Shown here piece by piece: positions 16,144-23,878 of a stretch of DNA of 40,907 nt (positions within the stretch are counted from its first letter, which is position 1; each line of letters begins with the position of its first letter). The translations under genes were made by a program, and so were the position numbers. The notes under the pieces are model-generated. The model was not told the origin of the DNA. It did not search any database and saw only the letters and a list, made by a program, of their open reading frames with translations. The DNA is from Mediterraneibacter catenae (GTDB lineage: Bacteria > Bacillota > Clostridia > Lachnospirales > Lachnospiraceae), in assembly GCF_008691045.1 (NCBI RefSeq), contig NZ_VMSO01000024.1, positions 1-40,907 of the forward strand, given 5' to 3'.

Positions 16144-16158
16144 AATGTATGATATACT
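16130..16158 (+). promoter_or_regulatory. Promoter of toxin gene 1
   Basis: TTGTAT at 16130-16135 and TATACT at 16153-16158 are spaced by 17 bases. Transcription would start near 16165, giving a 5' leader of about 57 bases before the toxin ATG. The leader begins with ACTCAG, which can pair with CTGAGT at about 16196-16201. Confidence 0.6.
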
Positions 16159-16221
16159 TACTCAGACAGCTGGTAGAGCGGCTAAAGTTCTCCGCCTGAG
16201 TCTTGACAGGAGGGGATGTCT

Positions 16222-16305
16222 ATGAATACATATGAAGAATTGCAGATAATCATTTCTATAGCGTTACTAATCATTGCAATCCTGACATACACACATAGAA
16301 AATAG
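16222..16305 (+). CDS. Small hydrophobic toxin 1 (holin-like, type I TA)
   Basis: The 27-residue peptide begins MNTYEELQ, has one membrane helix (IIISIALLIIAIL) and ends in basic THRK. AGGAGGGG lies about six bases before the ATG. Size, single helix and charged tail fit the 'putative holin-like toxin' family of type I toxin-antitoxin systems, related in style to TxpA/BsrG, which act at the membrane. The 3' end of the gene and the following 100 bases are overlapped by an antisense RNA gene. A second copy lies at 16926. It is too short for routine gene finding. Confidence 0.7.
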   Translation: MNTYEELQIIISIALLIIAILTYTHRK

Positions 16306-16397
16306 CCGTCCTGCTCTCTGGTAAAGAATGGACGGCCATTAGCTAAACATTATTTGCCAGGCGGGGAGTCCTGCCTCCCTTACCGGCTGTCTTGTTA
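16298..16397 (-). ncRNA. Antisense antitoxin RNA 1
   Basis: A minus-strand promoter, TTGACA (16431-16426) - 17 bases - TATAAT (16408-16403), exactly matches consensus and should start an RNA near 16397. It would run through the region after the toxin gene and end at a hairpin GGCCGTCC...GGACGGC (stem 16305-16311/16330-16336) followed by TATTTTC in the toxin stop region. The RNA, about 100 bases, would be complementary to the 3' part of the toxin mRNA. The same layout recurs at copy 2. Confidence 0.65.
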
Positions 16398-16490
16398 ACT
16401 GTATTATAGTCAATATCACAATATGTGTCAAATACTATCCACCTTATGGTATTGTTTATTTCACACAAAATAAAAGCGAGGTTAAAAAAT

Positions 16491-16829
16491 ATGACCATTA
16501 GTGAAAAAATCTTTGCACTCCTTGAACAAAAAGAGTTGAGTCAGAAAGAATTTTCAGAAAAAACTGAAATCTCCCAGAGTACAATCAGTGACTGGAAACG
16601 CAAACGGACAAATCCGTCTTCTGACAAGATACTGAAGATCTGTGAAGTCCTGCAGGTGTCCCCCTATGAATTACTCGCAGAAGATGATTCTGTCTCCTCT
16701 GAGATTACTGCTGATCATAATATCGTTCTGAACAAAAATGAAATCATACTTCTGGAAAACTACCGTAACTTCTCATCCCGGCAGAAAGAACGTCTGCTTG
16801 GCTATCTTGAAGCATTGCGTGAGAGTTAG
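16491..16829 (+). CDS. Cro/C1-type HTH regulator between two toxin modules
   Basis: This 112-residue protein has a typical HTH_3 domain in its first 65 residues: LSQKEFSEKTEISQSTISDW, then KRKRTNPSSDKILKICEVLQ and SPYELLAED. A C-terminal helix follows (SSRQKERLLGYLEAL). The ATG at 16491 has GAGG nine bases upstream; the longer frame from 16425 lies over the antisense promoter and is not conserved in style. Its start region abuts the antisense-1 promoter, and it lies between the two toxin/antisense units. It may control them or the pxp operon through the palindrome at 16115-16143. It could also be an independent gene trapped by duplication. Confidence 0.85.
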   Translation: MTISEKIFALLEQKELSQKEFSEKTEISQSTISDWKRKRTNPSSDKILKICEVLQVSPYELLAEDDSVSSEITADHNIVLNKNEIILLENYRNFSSRQKERLLGYLEALRES

Positions 16830-16925
16830 CTGACGCAGTACAGATATGATTTATTAATATATTTACCCAGGCAGCCGGTAGGACGGTTCTGCCCGTTCCG
16901 AGTCTTGCGGAAAGGGTTGGTGCTT

Positions 16926-17012
16926 ATGTACGTGACTTTCAGTGATCTCTTTACTTTCGTTATTATGATAACAGGTATCGTAGCACTAATTTATCAGATA
17001 CATAAAAAATAA
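16926..17012 (+). CDS. Small hydrophobic toxin 2 (holin-like, type I TA)
   Basis: The 28-residue peptide starts MYVTFSDLF, has one membrane helix (TFVIMITGIVALIY) and ends in basic QIHKK. The MYVT-(F/Y)-S/D-L start is what I recall for holin-like toxins of Lachnospiraceae. A weak AAAGGG site precedes the ATG. The leader (CAGGCAGCCGG, 16868 onward) resembles that of copy 1 and can pair with CCGGCTG near 17091-17097, so the mRNA may fold back on itself. A -10-like TATATT lies about 60-70 bases upstream, but no clear -35 is seen. Confidence 0.7.
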   Translation: MYVTFSDLFTFVIMITGIVALIYQIHKK

Positions 17013-17106
17013 CCGTCCTGCTCCCTGGTAAAGAATAGGACGATTATTTCGTAATATACTTTCACCGGGACGGGCAGCTTCCACCTGCCTTCCGGCTGTC
17101 TTGTTA
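17003..17106 (-). ncRNA. Antisense antitoxin RNA 2
   Basis: The minus-strand promoter TTGACA (17140-17135) - 17 bases - TATAAT (17117-17112) is again an exact consensus. Transcription from about 17106 would end at a hairpin CGTCCT...AGGACG (17014-17019/17037-17042) followed by GTTATTTTTT over the toxin stop codon. The hairpin loop keeps the same ATTCTTTACCAG-GAGCA sequence as copy 1, while the flanks have diverged. This indicates selection on the RNA. Confidence 0.65.
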
Positions 17107-17192
17107 AGTGTATTATAGTCAACATTTCAATATGTGTCAAATGTAATCTTTTCTGTACTCCGCTCCCCCCTGCCAATATTGTTATGCTCCCC

Positions 17193-17320
17193 CTATGCAG
17201 TCGTCTCCCGCCGGATCAGTACCGGCGGTATGATCTTATGCACCGGTTCTTTTAACGGTTCCGGTCTTCTCTTCTTCCGCTCCGCCATCTGGGAAGAGAG
17301 AATATCCATCGCCTCATATC
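17193..17320 (-). pseudogene. LacI-family regulator, C-terminal remnant
   Basis: On the minus strand about 41 codons read YEAMDILSSQMAERKK...HKIIPPVLIRRETTA and stop at 17193. The end resembles the 'ILPPELIVRESTA' C-terminus of LacI-family sugar regulators. Stops precede the Tyr codon, and the adjacent DNA is coding for an ABC ATPase on the other strand. Only the tail of the gene remains. Confidence 0.6.
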
Positions 17321-17641
17321 ATCACACTCTCCGAGGGAATGGCGAAGAAACTGAACGGCCGGCAGGGCGGGATGATTCTCGGTATCCGCGGCGAGGATAT
17401 CAAGATGGATGCCCAGAATCTGGAACTTGGAAGTGCAAACAAGCAGCGCGCAGTCATCACGGACACAGAGGTCATGGGAAATGAGAATAATCTCTACTTT
17501 AACTACAGCGGAGCCCAGGCTGTTGCCCGCGTATCCAAGTACGAGATCAGCCAGATCGGCGACAGGATCGACTTCGTATTCATGCCGTCAAAGATGCATT
17601 TCTTTGACAAAGAGACCGGAATCAACTATACAGAACTGTAA
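17320..17641 (+). pseudogene. Sugar ABC transporter ATPase (MalK/MsmK type), C-terminal remnant
   Basis: An ATG at 17339 opens a 100-codon frame, and the frame is open back to about 17318 without a start. It contains LGIRGEDIKMD, the 'GIRPED' junction and regulatory (TOBE-like) domain of MalK-type ATPases, then TDTEVMGNENNLYFNYSGAQ and ends ...YTEL. The nucleotide-binding domain, with Walker A, signature and Walker B, is absent. It lies 21 bases before the GH32 gene, so it was probably part of a sugar-uptake operon now largely deleted. Confidence 0.7.
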
Positions 17642-17661
17642 GCAGTAATTATGGAGGCAGT

Positions 17662-18981
17662 ATGAAAAGACAGACATTACACTTAAAAGCACCGGACAAC
17701 TGGATAAACGATCCGAACGGCTTTATTTACTACAAGGGATACTACCACCTTTTCTATCAGTATTTTCCCTACGAACCACGCTGGGGGACCATGCACTGGG
17801 GCCATGCAGTGAGCAGGGATCTGGTCACATGGGAACACAAGGGGCTCGCCCTCTATCCAACAACCCGTGCGGATCAGAACGGCTGCTTCTCCGGAAGCGC
17901 CATTGAGGAAGACGGAAAGCTGTATCTCGTCTATACAGGCGTGCGCTATGAAGTCGTCAATCCTGACGATCCGCACACCTGCCTGAATGAGCAGTTTGAG
18001 TCAGCCCAGCTTATGATCTCCTCTGAGGATGGATTCAGCTTTGACAATGAACACGGCAAGGAAATCATCATTCCCCCTGTCACAGATCCATCCATCGGGG
18101 ACCGGACCCACACAAGAGATCCGAAGATCTGGCGCGGAAAAGATGCATGGTATCTGATCCTTGGCAGCACTGTTGAGGAGAAGTACGGAGAAGTCCTCTT
18201 CTACCGGAGCGAGGATCTCCACACATGGACTTATGTAAACAAGGCATGGAAAGGGCCCAAATACGGATGGATGTGGGAATGCCCGGATTACTTTGAGACA
18301 GATGGCGGGGAAGTCCTGATACTCTCCGCGATGAAGCTCCTTCCGGATCATGTAAAAGAGAGGAACCAGTCCATCTGTTTTCCTGTAACTTTCGATGAGG
18401 CTTCCTGCGCCCTGCAGATTCCCGACGCATACCAGTACCTCGACTACGGTCTGGATCTCTACGCCCCGCAGACTACACTCGATAAAGACGGACTTCGCAC
18501 TATGATCGCGTGGGTGAGGATGCCCAGGGTAACAGAGGAAGGATGGATCGGAATGTTCTGCTCTCCCCGTATGGTGGAAGTAGCAAACGGCCATATCTTC
18601 TTCCGTATGCATCCAAACATCCGGAATGCATATTCCAGAGCTGTGCGTGATGTAAAGGACGTATCGGACGACGGATATATGGCTTCCTTTGACCTCGAAG
18701 ACGGCGAGGCAGCAGATATCGGCGGATTTATCATCTCCCGGAAAGGAAACCGCATCGTAACTGACCGCTCTTCCGTATATCCGGCCTTCGAAGGCGCGCA
18801 TCTCATATCAGAGACTCCGGAACTCAAAGGCGGCTGCCATCTGGACGTGCTCGTAGATCCGCACCTGATCGAAGTATATATAAACGACGGCGAATATGTG
18901 ATCAGCAATGTTGTATACGATCTCAGAGACAAAATACACTGCGACAAGGATAAAGATATTTTGCTGTACACTACAGCCTGA
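17662..18981 (+). CDS. GH32 beta-fructosidase / sucrose-6-phosphate hydrolase
   Basis: The 439-residue cytoplasmic protein has the three GH32 signatures: NDPNG at about residues 16-20 with the nucleophile Asp, RDP in THTRDPKIW, and ECP in MWECPDYF with the acid/base Glu. No signal peptide is present, so it acts on imported sugar: sucrose, sucrose-6-phosphate or short fructo-oligosaccharides. GGAGG precedes the ATG by about 7 bases. The C-terminal beta-sandwich is present but short for the family. The transporter ATPase and LacI remnants upstream suggest that the gene has outlived its uptake system. Confidence 0.88.
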   Translation: MKRQTLHLKAPDNWINDPNGFIYYKGYYHLFYQYFPYEPRWGTMHWGHAVSRDLVTWEHKGLALYPTTRADQNGCFSGSAIEEDGKLYLVYTGVRYEVVNPDDPHTCLNEQFESAQLMISSEDGFSFDNEHGKEIIIPPVTDPSIGDRTHTRDPKIWRGKDAWYLILGSTVEEKYGEVLFYRSEDLHTWTYVNKAWKGPKYGWMWECPDYFETDGGEVLILSAMKLLPDHVKERNQSICFPVTFDEASCALQIPDAYQYLDYGLDLYAPQTTLDKDGLRTMIAWVRMPRVTEEGWIGMFCSPRMVEVANGHIFFRMHPNIRNAYSRAVRDVKDVSDDGYMASFDLEDGEAADIGGFIISRKGNRIVTDRSSVYPAFEGAHLISETPELKGGCHLDVLVDPHLIEVYINDGEYVISNVVYDLRDKIHCDKDKDILLYTTA

Positions 18982-19016
18982 TAAACTGTTGACAGCACCG
19001 GAACTGCATTCCCCTT

Positions 19017-19067
19017 GCGCCTCCTTTCCAAACGTAGTAAGATTGAACTACGAAAGGAAGGAGGCGC
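19017..19067 (+). promoter_or_regulatory. Hairpin sequestering the ribosome site of the nuclease gene
   Basis: GCGCCTCCTT (19017-19026) pairs perfectly with AAGGAGGCGC (19058-19067). The fold continues with two C-G pairs, an AAA/AAA internal loop and a CGTAGT/ACTACG stem closing an 8-base loop. The right arm contains the whole AAGGAGG of the gene starting at 19073. No U-run follows, so it is not a terminator. It should block translation when transcription reads in from upstream. Confidence 0.7.
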
Positions 19068-19072
19068 TTCGT

Positions 19073-20743
19073 ATGGAATGGACACCACTGCCGGTCGGAG
19101 TAGATAATTTTGAAGAAATTATTACAAAGGGCTATTATTACGTTGATAAAACATTATTGATAAAAGATCTGATCGATCTGCGGGGAAAGGTTAATCTCTT
19201 CACCCGCCCGCGGCGTTTTGGTAAAACACTGAACATGAGCATGGTGCGCTACTTTTTTGAAAAATCCGATGAAGACCGCTCCCGCCTGTTTGCAGGGACG
19301 AAGATTATAGACGCCGGAGAAAAATATCTAATGGAATTCGGACAGTATCCTGTGATTTCGCTGTCCCTGAAGTCTATGAAGCAGGGAAGCTATGAATCGG
19401 CATTCCACTGTCTTAAAGAGGATATAGCGAGGGAATTCAAGAAACATACTCAGATCGTCCAAAATCTGGGCAGTAATGACGACCGCACAAAGTATGATCT
19501 TTTATTGAACCGTAAAGCTGACGATGATGAATATCTTACATCGCTGAAATTTCTCTCCGAGTGTCTGTACGCTTTTTACGGAAAGAAGACGGTCATCCTC
19601 ATCGACGAGTATGACGTTCCTCTGGAAAACGCGTATTTCAGCGGTTTCTATGATAAGATGGTGCGCCTGATCCGCTCGTTGTTCGAGTCGGCTCTCAAGA
19701 CAAACGATACACTGGAATTTGCTGTGATCACCGGATGCCTTCGCATCAGCAAAGAGTCGATCTTCACCGGATTAAATAACCTGAAAATTATTTCAATCAG
19801 GGACAAATCTTATGCAGAACATTTCGGATTTACACCGGACGAAGTGCGGCAAATGCTTATACATTACGGATTTGAGGGGAATCTTGCATCTGTACAGAAA
19901 TGGTATGACGGGTATAAGTTCGGTGATACCGAGGTATACAATCCATGGAGTGTCATTAACTATGTAGATTCCTGCTACAAGGACAAAACGGTATTTCCTC
20001 GTCCCTACTGGTCCAACACAAGTTCCAGCAGTATCGTCCGCACTCTCGTAGAGCGGGCTGATCTATCGGTCAAGCAGGAAATCGAAGCCCTGATCGAAGG
20101 AAAGACCATAACAAAAGCTATCCACGAGGATATCACTTATGATGACATGGACTCTACTCAGGAAAACCTCTGGAATTTCCTGTTCTTCACCGGTTATCTG
20201 AAAAAAATCAGCGAGCGTCAGGAGGGTGAGGATATTCTGATGGAAATGGCAATCCCCAACAGCGAGGTGCGTTATATCTATAAAAATACCGTGCTGCGCT
20301 GGTTCGAAGAGAAAACAAAGGAAAAAGAACTCACTCCGTTCTATCAGAGCATTCTGAACGGCGACTGCGAAACAATGGCACAGCTCCTCTCTGACAATCT
20401 GATGGAAACGATCAGCTTCTATGATTATCAGGAGAGCTATTACCACGGCTTTCTTGCAGGAATGCTCAAGAATATCGGGAATTATATCGTACTCTCCAAC
20501 CGGGAATCCGGGAACGGGCGTCCCGACATCCTGCTGAAATACCCGAGTGTAAGGGGAAAAGCCGTGATCATGGAGATCAAGGTTTCCAGGACATATCAGG
20601 AGCTTGAAAGTAAATGTGATGAAGCACTCAGACAGATTGAAGACCGGAAATATGAAGAAGCACTCAGGCAGGAGGGGTATACTGATATTCTGAAATACGG
20701 TATTGCATTTTACAGAAAGGAATGTATGGTGAAACGGCCATGA
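19073..20743 (+). CDS. AAA-ATPase-like protein with PD-(D/E)XK nuclease domain
   Basis: The protein has 556 residues. Walker A is FTRPRRFGKTLN with Lys51, Walker B is VILIDEYDVPLENA (Asp178-Glu179), as in the AAA-ATPase_like family (PF09820). At the C-terminus GRPDILLKY...AVIMEIKVS gives the PD-(D/E)XK pattern Asp485, Glu501, Lys503 (PDDEXK_9). These proteins are common and often multi-copy in gut bacteria; no role is established, and a DNA-directed function is likely. The ATG at 19073 is eight bases after GGAAGGAGG; the longer frame from 18908 lies within GH32. Its TGA overlaps the mazG start (ATGA). Confidence 0.88.
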   Translation: MEWTPLPVGVDNFEEIITKGYYYVDKTLLIKDLIDLRGKVNLFTRPRRFGKTLNMSMVRYFFEKSDEDRSRLFAGTKIIDAGEKYLMEFGQYPVISLSLKSMKQGSYESAFHCLKEDIAREFKKHTQIVQNLGSNDDRTKYDLLLNRKADDDEYLTSLKFLSECLYAFYGKKTVILIDEYDVPLENAYFSGFYDKMVRLIRSLFESALKTNDTLEFAVITGCLRISKESIFTGLNNLKIISIRDKSYAEHFGFTPDEVRQMLIHYGFEGNLASVQKWYDGYKFGDTEVYNPWSVINYVDSCYKDKTVFPRPYWSNTSSSSIVRTLVERADLSVKQEIEALIEGKTITKAIHEDITYDDMDSTQENLWNFLFFTGYLKKISERQEGEDILMEMAIPNSEVRYIYKNTVLRWFEEKTKEKELTPFYQSILNGDCETMAQLLSDNLMETISFYDYQESYYHGFLAGMLKNIGNYIVLSNRESGNGRPDILLKYPSVRGKAVIMEIKVSRTYQELESKCDEALRQIEDRKYEEALRQEGYTDILKYGIAFYRKECMVKRP

Positions 20744-21228
20744 CAAAGTTTGAAGAATTCGAAAATGTAATCGCGCGTCTGAGAGCTCCGGACGGATGCC
20801 CGTGGGACCGCGCGCAGACACATATGAGCCTGAAAAACACCTGTATCGAGGAAGCCGCGGAAGTGATCTGCGGCATTAACATCCTTGATCAGACCGGAGA
20901 TGCCGACAATCTGAAAGAAGAACTTGGAGATCTCCTCATGCAGGTCGTGATCCATGCCCGGATTGCGGAAGAGGAAGGGCTTTTCACAATGGACGACGTG
21001 ATCCAGTCCATCATCGACAAGATGGTCCGCCGTCACCCGCACGTCTTCGGAGATTCGGACGGTCCGGGCACGGACGGATCACAGGCAAGCTGGGATGAGA
21101 TCAAACGACAGGAAAAACAGGGGAAAGAATGGACAGAAGAATACCTTCCCGATGCCTTTGAGGAGGCGAAAGAACTGATCGAAGCGGCGAAGAAACGCAA
21201 GGGATTTGATACGAAAAAGGCGGAGTGA
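20740..21228 (+). CDS. mazG: MazG nucleoside triphosphate pyrophosphohydrolase
   Basis: The 162-residue protein begins TKFEEFENVIARLRAPDGCP and has WDRAQTHMSLK, EEAAEVICGI, KEELGDLLMQVVIHARIAEE and VRRHPHVFGD. These are the metal-binding EExxE/ExxD pattern of single-domain MazG proteins. It hydrolyses NTPs to NMP and pyrophosphate and is thought to clear abnormal nucleotides or tune nucleotide-based stress signals. The ATG at 20740 overlaps the stop of the nuclease gene. A start at 20722 would have its ribosome site touching the codon. Confidence 0.93.
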   Translation: MTKFEEFENVIARLRAPDGCPWDRAQTHMSLKNTCIEEAAEVICGINILDQTGDADNLKEELGDLLMQVVIHARIAEEEGLFTMDDVIQSIIDKMVRRHPHVFGDSDGPGTDGSQASWDEIKRQEKQGKEWTEEYLPDAFEEAKELIEAAKKRKGFDTKKAE

Positions 21229-21250
21229 ATATGCACTCACGCCTTTTTCT
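21214..21250. terminator. Bidirectional terminator after mazG and glgB
   Basis: AAAAAGGCG-GAGTG (21214-21227) pairs with CACTC-A-CGCCTTTTT (21234-21248) around a six-base loop. A- and T-runs at either end allow termination in both directions. It overlaps the last codons of mazG. Confidence 0.9.
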
Positions 21251-21273
21251 CTTATTTTGATGGATTTCACTCT

Positions 21274-23130
21274 TTAATCGCAGGATTGGATCAGATAATA
21301 TTCCGCGCTGAATGGCTTCAGCTTCAAAGTGGCGATTTCCTTTTTCGCTTTTATTATCTTCTCTTTCTTCTCCTCCTGACCGCCATACTCCTTATACTCG
21401 CTGCTGAATACTCTTTTCAAAGATTTTTTATCCTCGCATTTGATCTCGATTTCCTGCTCTTCGTCCGAGAAATTAAAAGCAGCCACAATCCTTTCCTGAC
21501 GGTTCATTTGATCACGGCTTTTCCCTGTTTCATTCCTTCTCTCTTTCGTGCAGCGTTCAAAGACATAGACGCACTTTTCTTCCGCATGACACTCCAGCCA
21601 CTGAAATCCTTCCATATCGTAATCCAGTTCTGAAAGCGCCGGATGCTCCAGATAGAAATGATTCAGGTCTTCCATAAACCGGTGGAAATCCTGATGTGCC
21701 GGGAATGTGAGAAGATTCCAGTCCAGTTCCCTTTTCTCATCCCACTCCCGGAAATGCCCGATTTCATTTCCCATAAAGTTGAGTTTCTTGCCCGGATGAG
21801 TGTACATATACATATAAAACGCTCTTGCCTGAGGGAACTTCTGCCCGTAATCCCCGTACATCTTCTGAAGGATCGTCGCTTTGCCGTGAACGACTTCGTC
21901 GTGTGACAGGGGCAGCAGATAGCGCTCGTCATAATAGTACATCATAGAAAATGTCAGCTTATGATAGTCTCTCGTGCGGTACTCAGGCGCTGTACGGAAA
22001 TAATCCAGTGTGTCATTCATCCATCCCATGTCCCACTTGTAATCGAATCCAAGACCTCCCTCTTCCGCCGGTTTGGTCACGCCCGGGAATGATGTGGAAT
22101 CCTCTGCCGCCAGTATTACGGACGGATGCCTTTCTTTTAGTCCCTGATTCATATACCTCAGAAATTCAACCGCATTTGAATTAACGCCTCTTTCCGGCAT
22201 TCCCTGCCAGTAGATCGCGCGGCTGATCGCATCCATGCGTAGTCCGTCTATATGATATTCATTCAGCCAGTATTCTGCCGCAGACTGCAGGAAACTTCTC
22301 ACCTCACCGCGGGAGTGCATAAAGTTCCTGCTCCCCCACTCACTGTCTCCCACATCAGAATGCGGATACTCATACAGCGCCGTCCCGTCATAATTTGCCA
22401 GTGCATAGTCATCCACGGCAAAATGAACCGGAACAAAATCAAGAATAACGCCGATATCATTTTCATGACACCGATCCACAAAATATTTCAACTGATCCGC
22501 CGTTCCATATCTTGATGTAGGGCTGAAAAAACCGGTACCCTGATACCCCCATGACTCATCGCACGGATATTCGTTCAGCGGCATGATCTCAAGATAGTTG
22601 TATCCGTTCTCCTTCAGATACGGGAGCAGTATATCCGCCATTTCTTCATAATCATACCATGCGTCCGGTTCTTCGGACGGCTTCCTGAAAGAACCGAAGT
22701 GGAGCTCATAGACATTCAGCGGCAGATCACTGTGATCTGATCTCTTTTTCATCCATTTCCCGTCATGGAACTTATACGCATCCATATCACGGATAATGGA
22801 CGCTGTGTTCGGCCGCAGTTCCATCCCGTATCCATACGGGTCACAGTGGTCGATACAGTTCCCTGCACGGTCATAGATGCGGTACTTGTACATCATACCG
22901 GGCTTCGCCTCTTTTGATATCAGCTCCCAGAAATTCCCATCATGCACTTTCTCCATCGGGGTTTCCGTCCACCCGTTAAATTCCCCGATCACAGAAATTC
23001 TTGAAGCTGACGGTGCAAATGTGCGGAATACGACTTCTTCCGCTTTGCCGCTTTTTCCTCTGTTAATATGCGCACCCAAATACTTGTATGCATCAAAAAT
23101 CTTTCCTGTGTAAAATCCATAGAAATCCAT
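21274..23130 (-). CDS. glgB: 1,4-alpha-glucan branching enzyme (GH13)
   Basis: The 618-residue protein has an N-terminal CBM48-type domain (FAPSASRISVIGEFNGW at about 38-54) and a GH13 barrel: region I DFVPVHF (231-237), region II GLRMD with nucleophile Asp300, region III AAED with acid Glu343, region IV LSHDE (409-412). A C-terminal all-beta domain follows. The order and motifs fit GlgB, which makes alpha-1,6 branches in glycogen; other glycogen genes are not in the window. The length is at the short end for the family. AAAGGAG precedes the ATG. It is a single-gene unit. Confidence 0.88.
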   Translation of the reverse strand: MDFYGFYTGKIFDAYKYLGAHINRGKSGKAEEVVFRTFAPSASRISVIGEFNGWTETPMEKVHDGNFWELISKEAKPGMMYKYRIYDRAGNCIDHCDPYGYGMELRPNTASIIRDMDAYKFHDGKWMKKRSDHSDLPLNVYELHFGSFRKPSEEPDAWYDYEEMADILLPYLKENGYNYLEIMPLNEYPCDESWGYQGTGFFSPTSRYGTADQLKYFVDRCHENDIGVILDFVPVHFAVDDYALANYDGTALYEYPHSDVGDSEWGSRNFMHSRGEVRSFLQSAAEYWLNEYHIDGLRMDAISRAIYWQGMPERGVNSNAVEFLRYMNQGLKERHPSVILAAEDSTSFPGVTKPAEEGGLGFDYKWDMGWMNDTLDYFRTAPEYRTRDYHKLTFSMMYYYDERYLLPLSHDEVVHGKATILQKMYGDYGQKFPQARAFYMYMYTHPGKKLNFMGNEIGHFREWDEKRELDWNLLTFPAHQDFHRFMEDLNHFYLEHPALSELDYDMEGFQWLECHAEEKCVYVFERCTKERRNETGKSRDQMNRQERIVAAFNFSDEEQEIEIKCEDKKSLKRVFSSEYKEYGGQEEKKEKIIKAKKEIATLKLKPFSAEYYLIQSCD

Positions 23131-23332
23131 AATTTTACTCCTTTTCTCTCATAATTAATCGACAGCAGTTGTTTTTTATCCTATAATCAGAGTATACGCT
23201 AAAGGTCTGAAAATCCACCGGCAATTTCAGATATTAGTCTGATAAACAACTTATGTCTTAAAACTGTCGGGTAAATCATAAAACTACAGATTATTAAAAA
23301 GAAACGCGCACACAGAAATGAGGTATACACAT

Positions 23333-23824
23333 ATGAATATCTGTCTGAAAAAAGCAGACCCGGCCAAAAAGGAAATTCTGTTCCGTCTTCTGCAGTATTC
23401 TCTTTTTGAAGAAAGCCTGCACGACCAAAATACAATAAACGAAGACGCATTATTTGATTATCCGTGGTTTGACCTGTATTTTACAGAAAAAGACCGGGAT
23501 GCCTTCTTCATACATGAACAGGACACCAGCCGTCTGCTTGGATTTGTAATGATCAATACCTTCCTGCAAAAATCCCTCACCGGACACAGCATTGCAGAAT
23601 TAATGATCCTTCCTTCTTTCCGCAGGAATCACGTCGGCAGAAAGGCTGCCTTCCAGTGTTTTGAGATGTATCCGGGAAACTGGGAAGTCTCTCCGTCTTT
23701 CGGAAGCCGGCAGGCATATCTGTTCTGGGAAAATGTAATAGGAACGTATACAGACGGGAACTGCAGATATGAAGACGGTATCTTCATCTTTGACAGCCGT
23801 ATCAGCACACAAAATCGACTGTAA
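23333..23824 (+). CDS. GNAT-type acetyltransferase
   Basis: This protein of about 163 residues has a GNAT-like core: DTSRLLGFVMINTF, IAELMILPSFRRNHVGRKAA (the R-x-x-x-G-R/K acetyl-CoA loop), and a C-terminal region YLFWENVIGTYTDG. The substrate is unknown. GAGGT lies eight bases before the ATG at 23333; the ATG at 23318 overlaps that site and is less likely. It is followed 55 bases later by a TetR regulator on the same strand, possibly in one transcript. Confidence 0.75.
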   Translation: MNICLKKADPAKKEILFRLLQYSLFEESLHDQNTINEDALFDYPWFDLYFTEKDRDAFFIHEQDTSRLLGFVMINTFLQKSLTGHSIAELMILPSFRRNHVGRKAAFQCFEMYPGNWEVSPSFGSRQAYLFWENVIGTYTDGNCRYEDGIFIFDSRISTQNRL

Positions 23825-23878
23825 ATTCTATGGGCAAATATGTGCCCGCCGCATATTTACAATATACAGGGGTGAAAA

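Noticed and set aside
16165..16201. tRNA-like D-arm sequence AGCTGGTAGAGC
   Set aside because: No anticodon arm, T-loop or acceptor stem follows at the right distances. The stretch is the structured leader of toxin gene 1 and recurs in diverged form in copy 2.
18001..18801. Long minus-strand frame inside GH32
   Set aside because: It is the reverse strand of the GH32 gene, has no ribosome site and no recognisable protein sequence.
20063..20821. Long minus-strand frame over the AAA/PD-(D/E)XK gene
   Set aside because: It is antisense to a gene with clear Walker and nuclease motifs, and the translated sequence is low in recognisable features.
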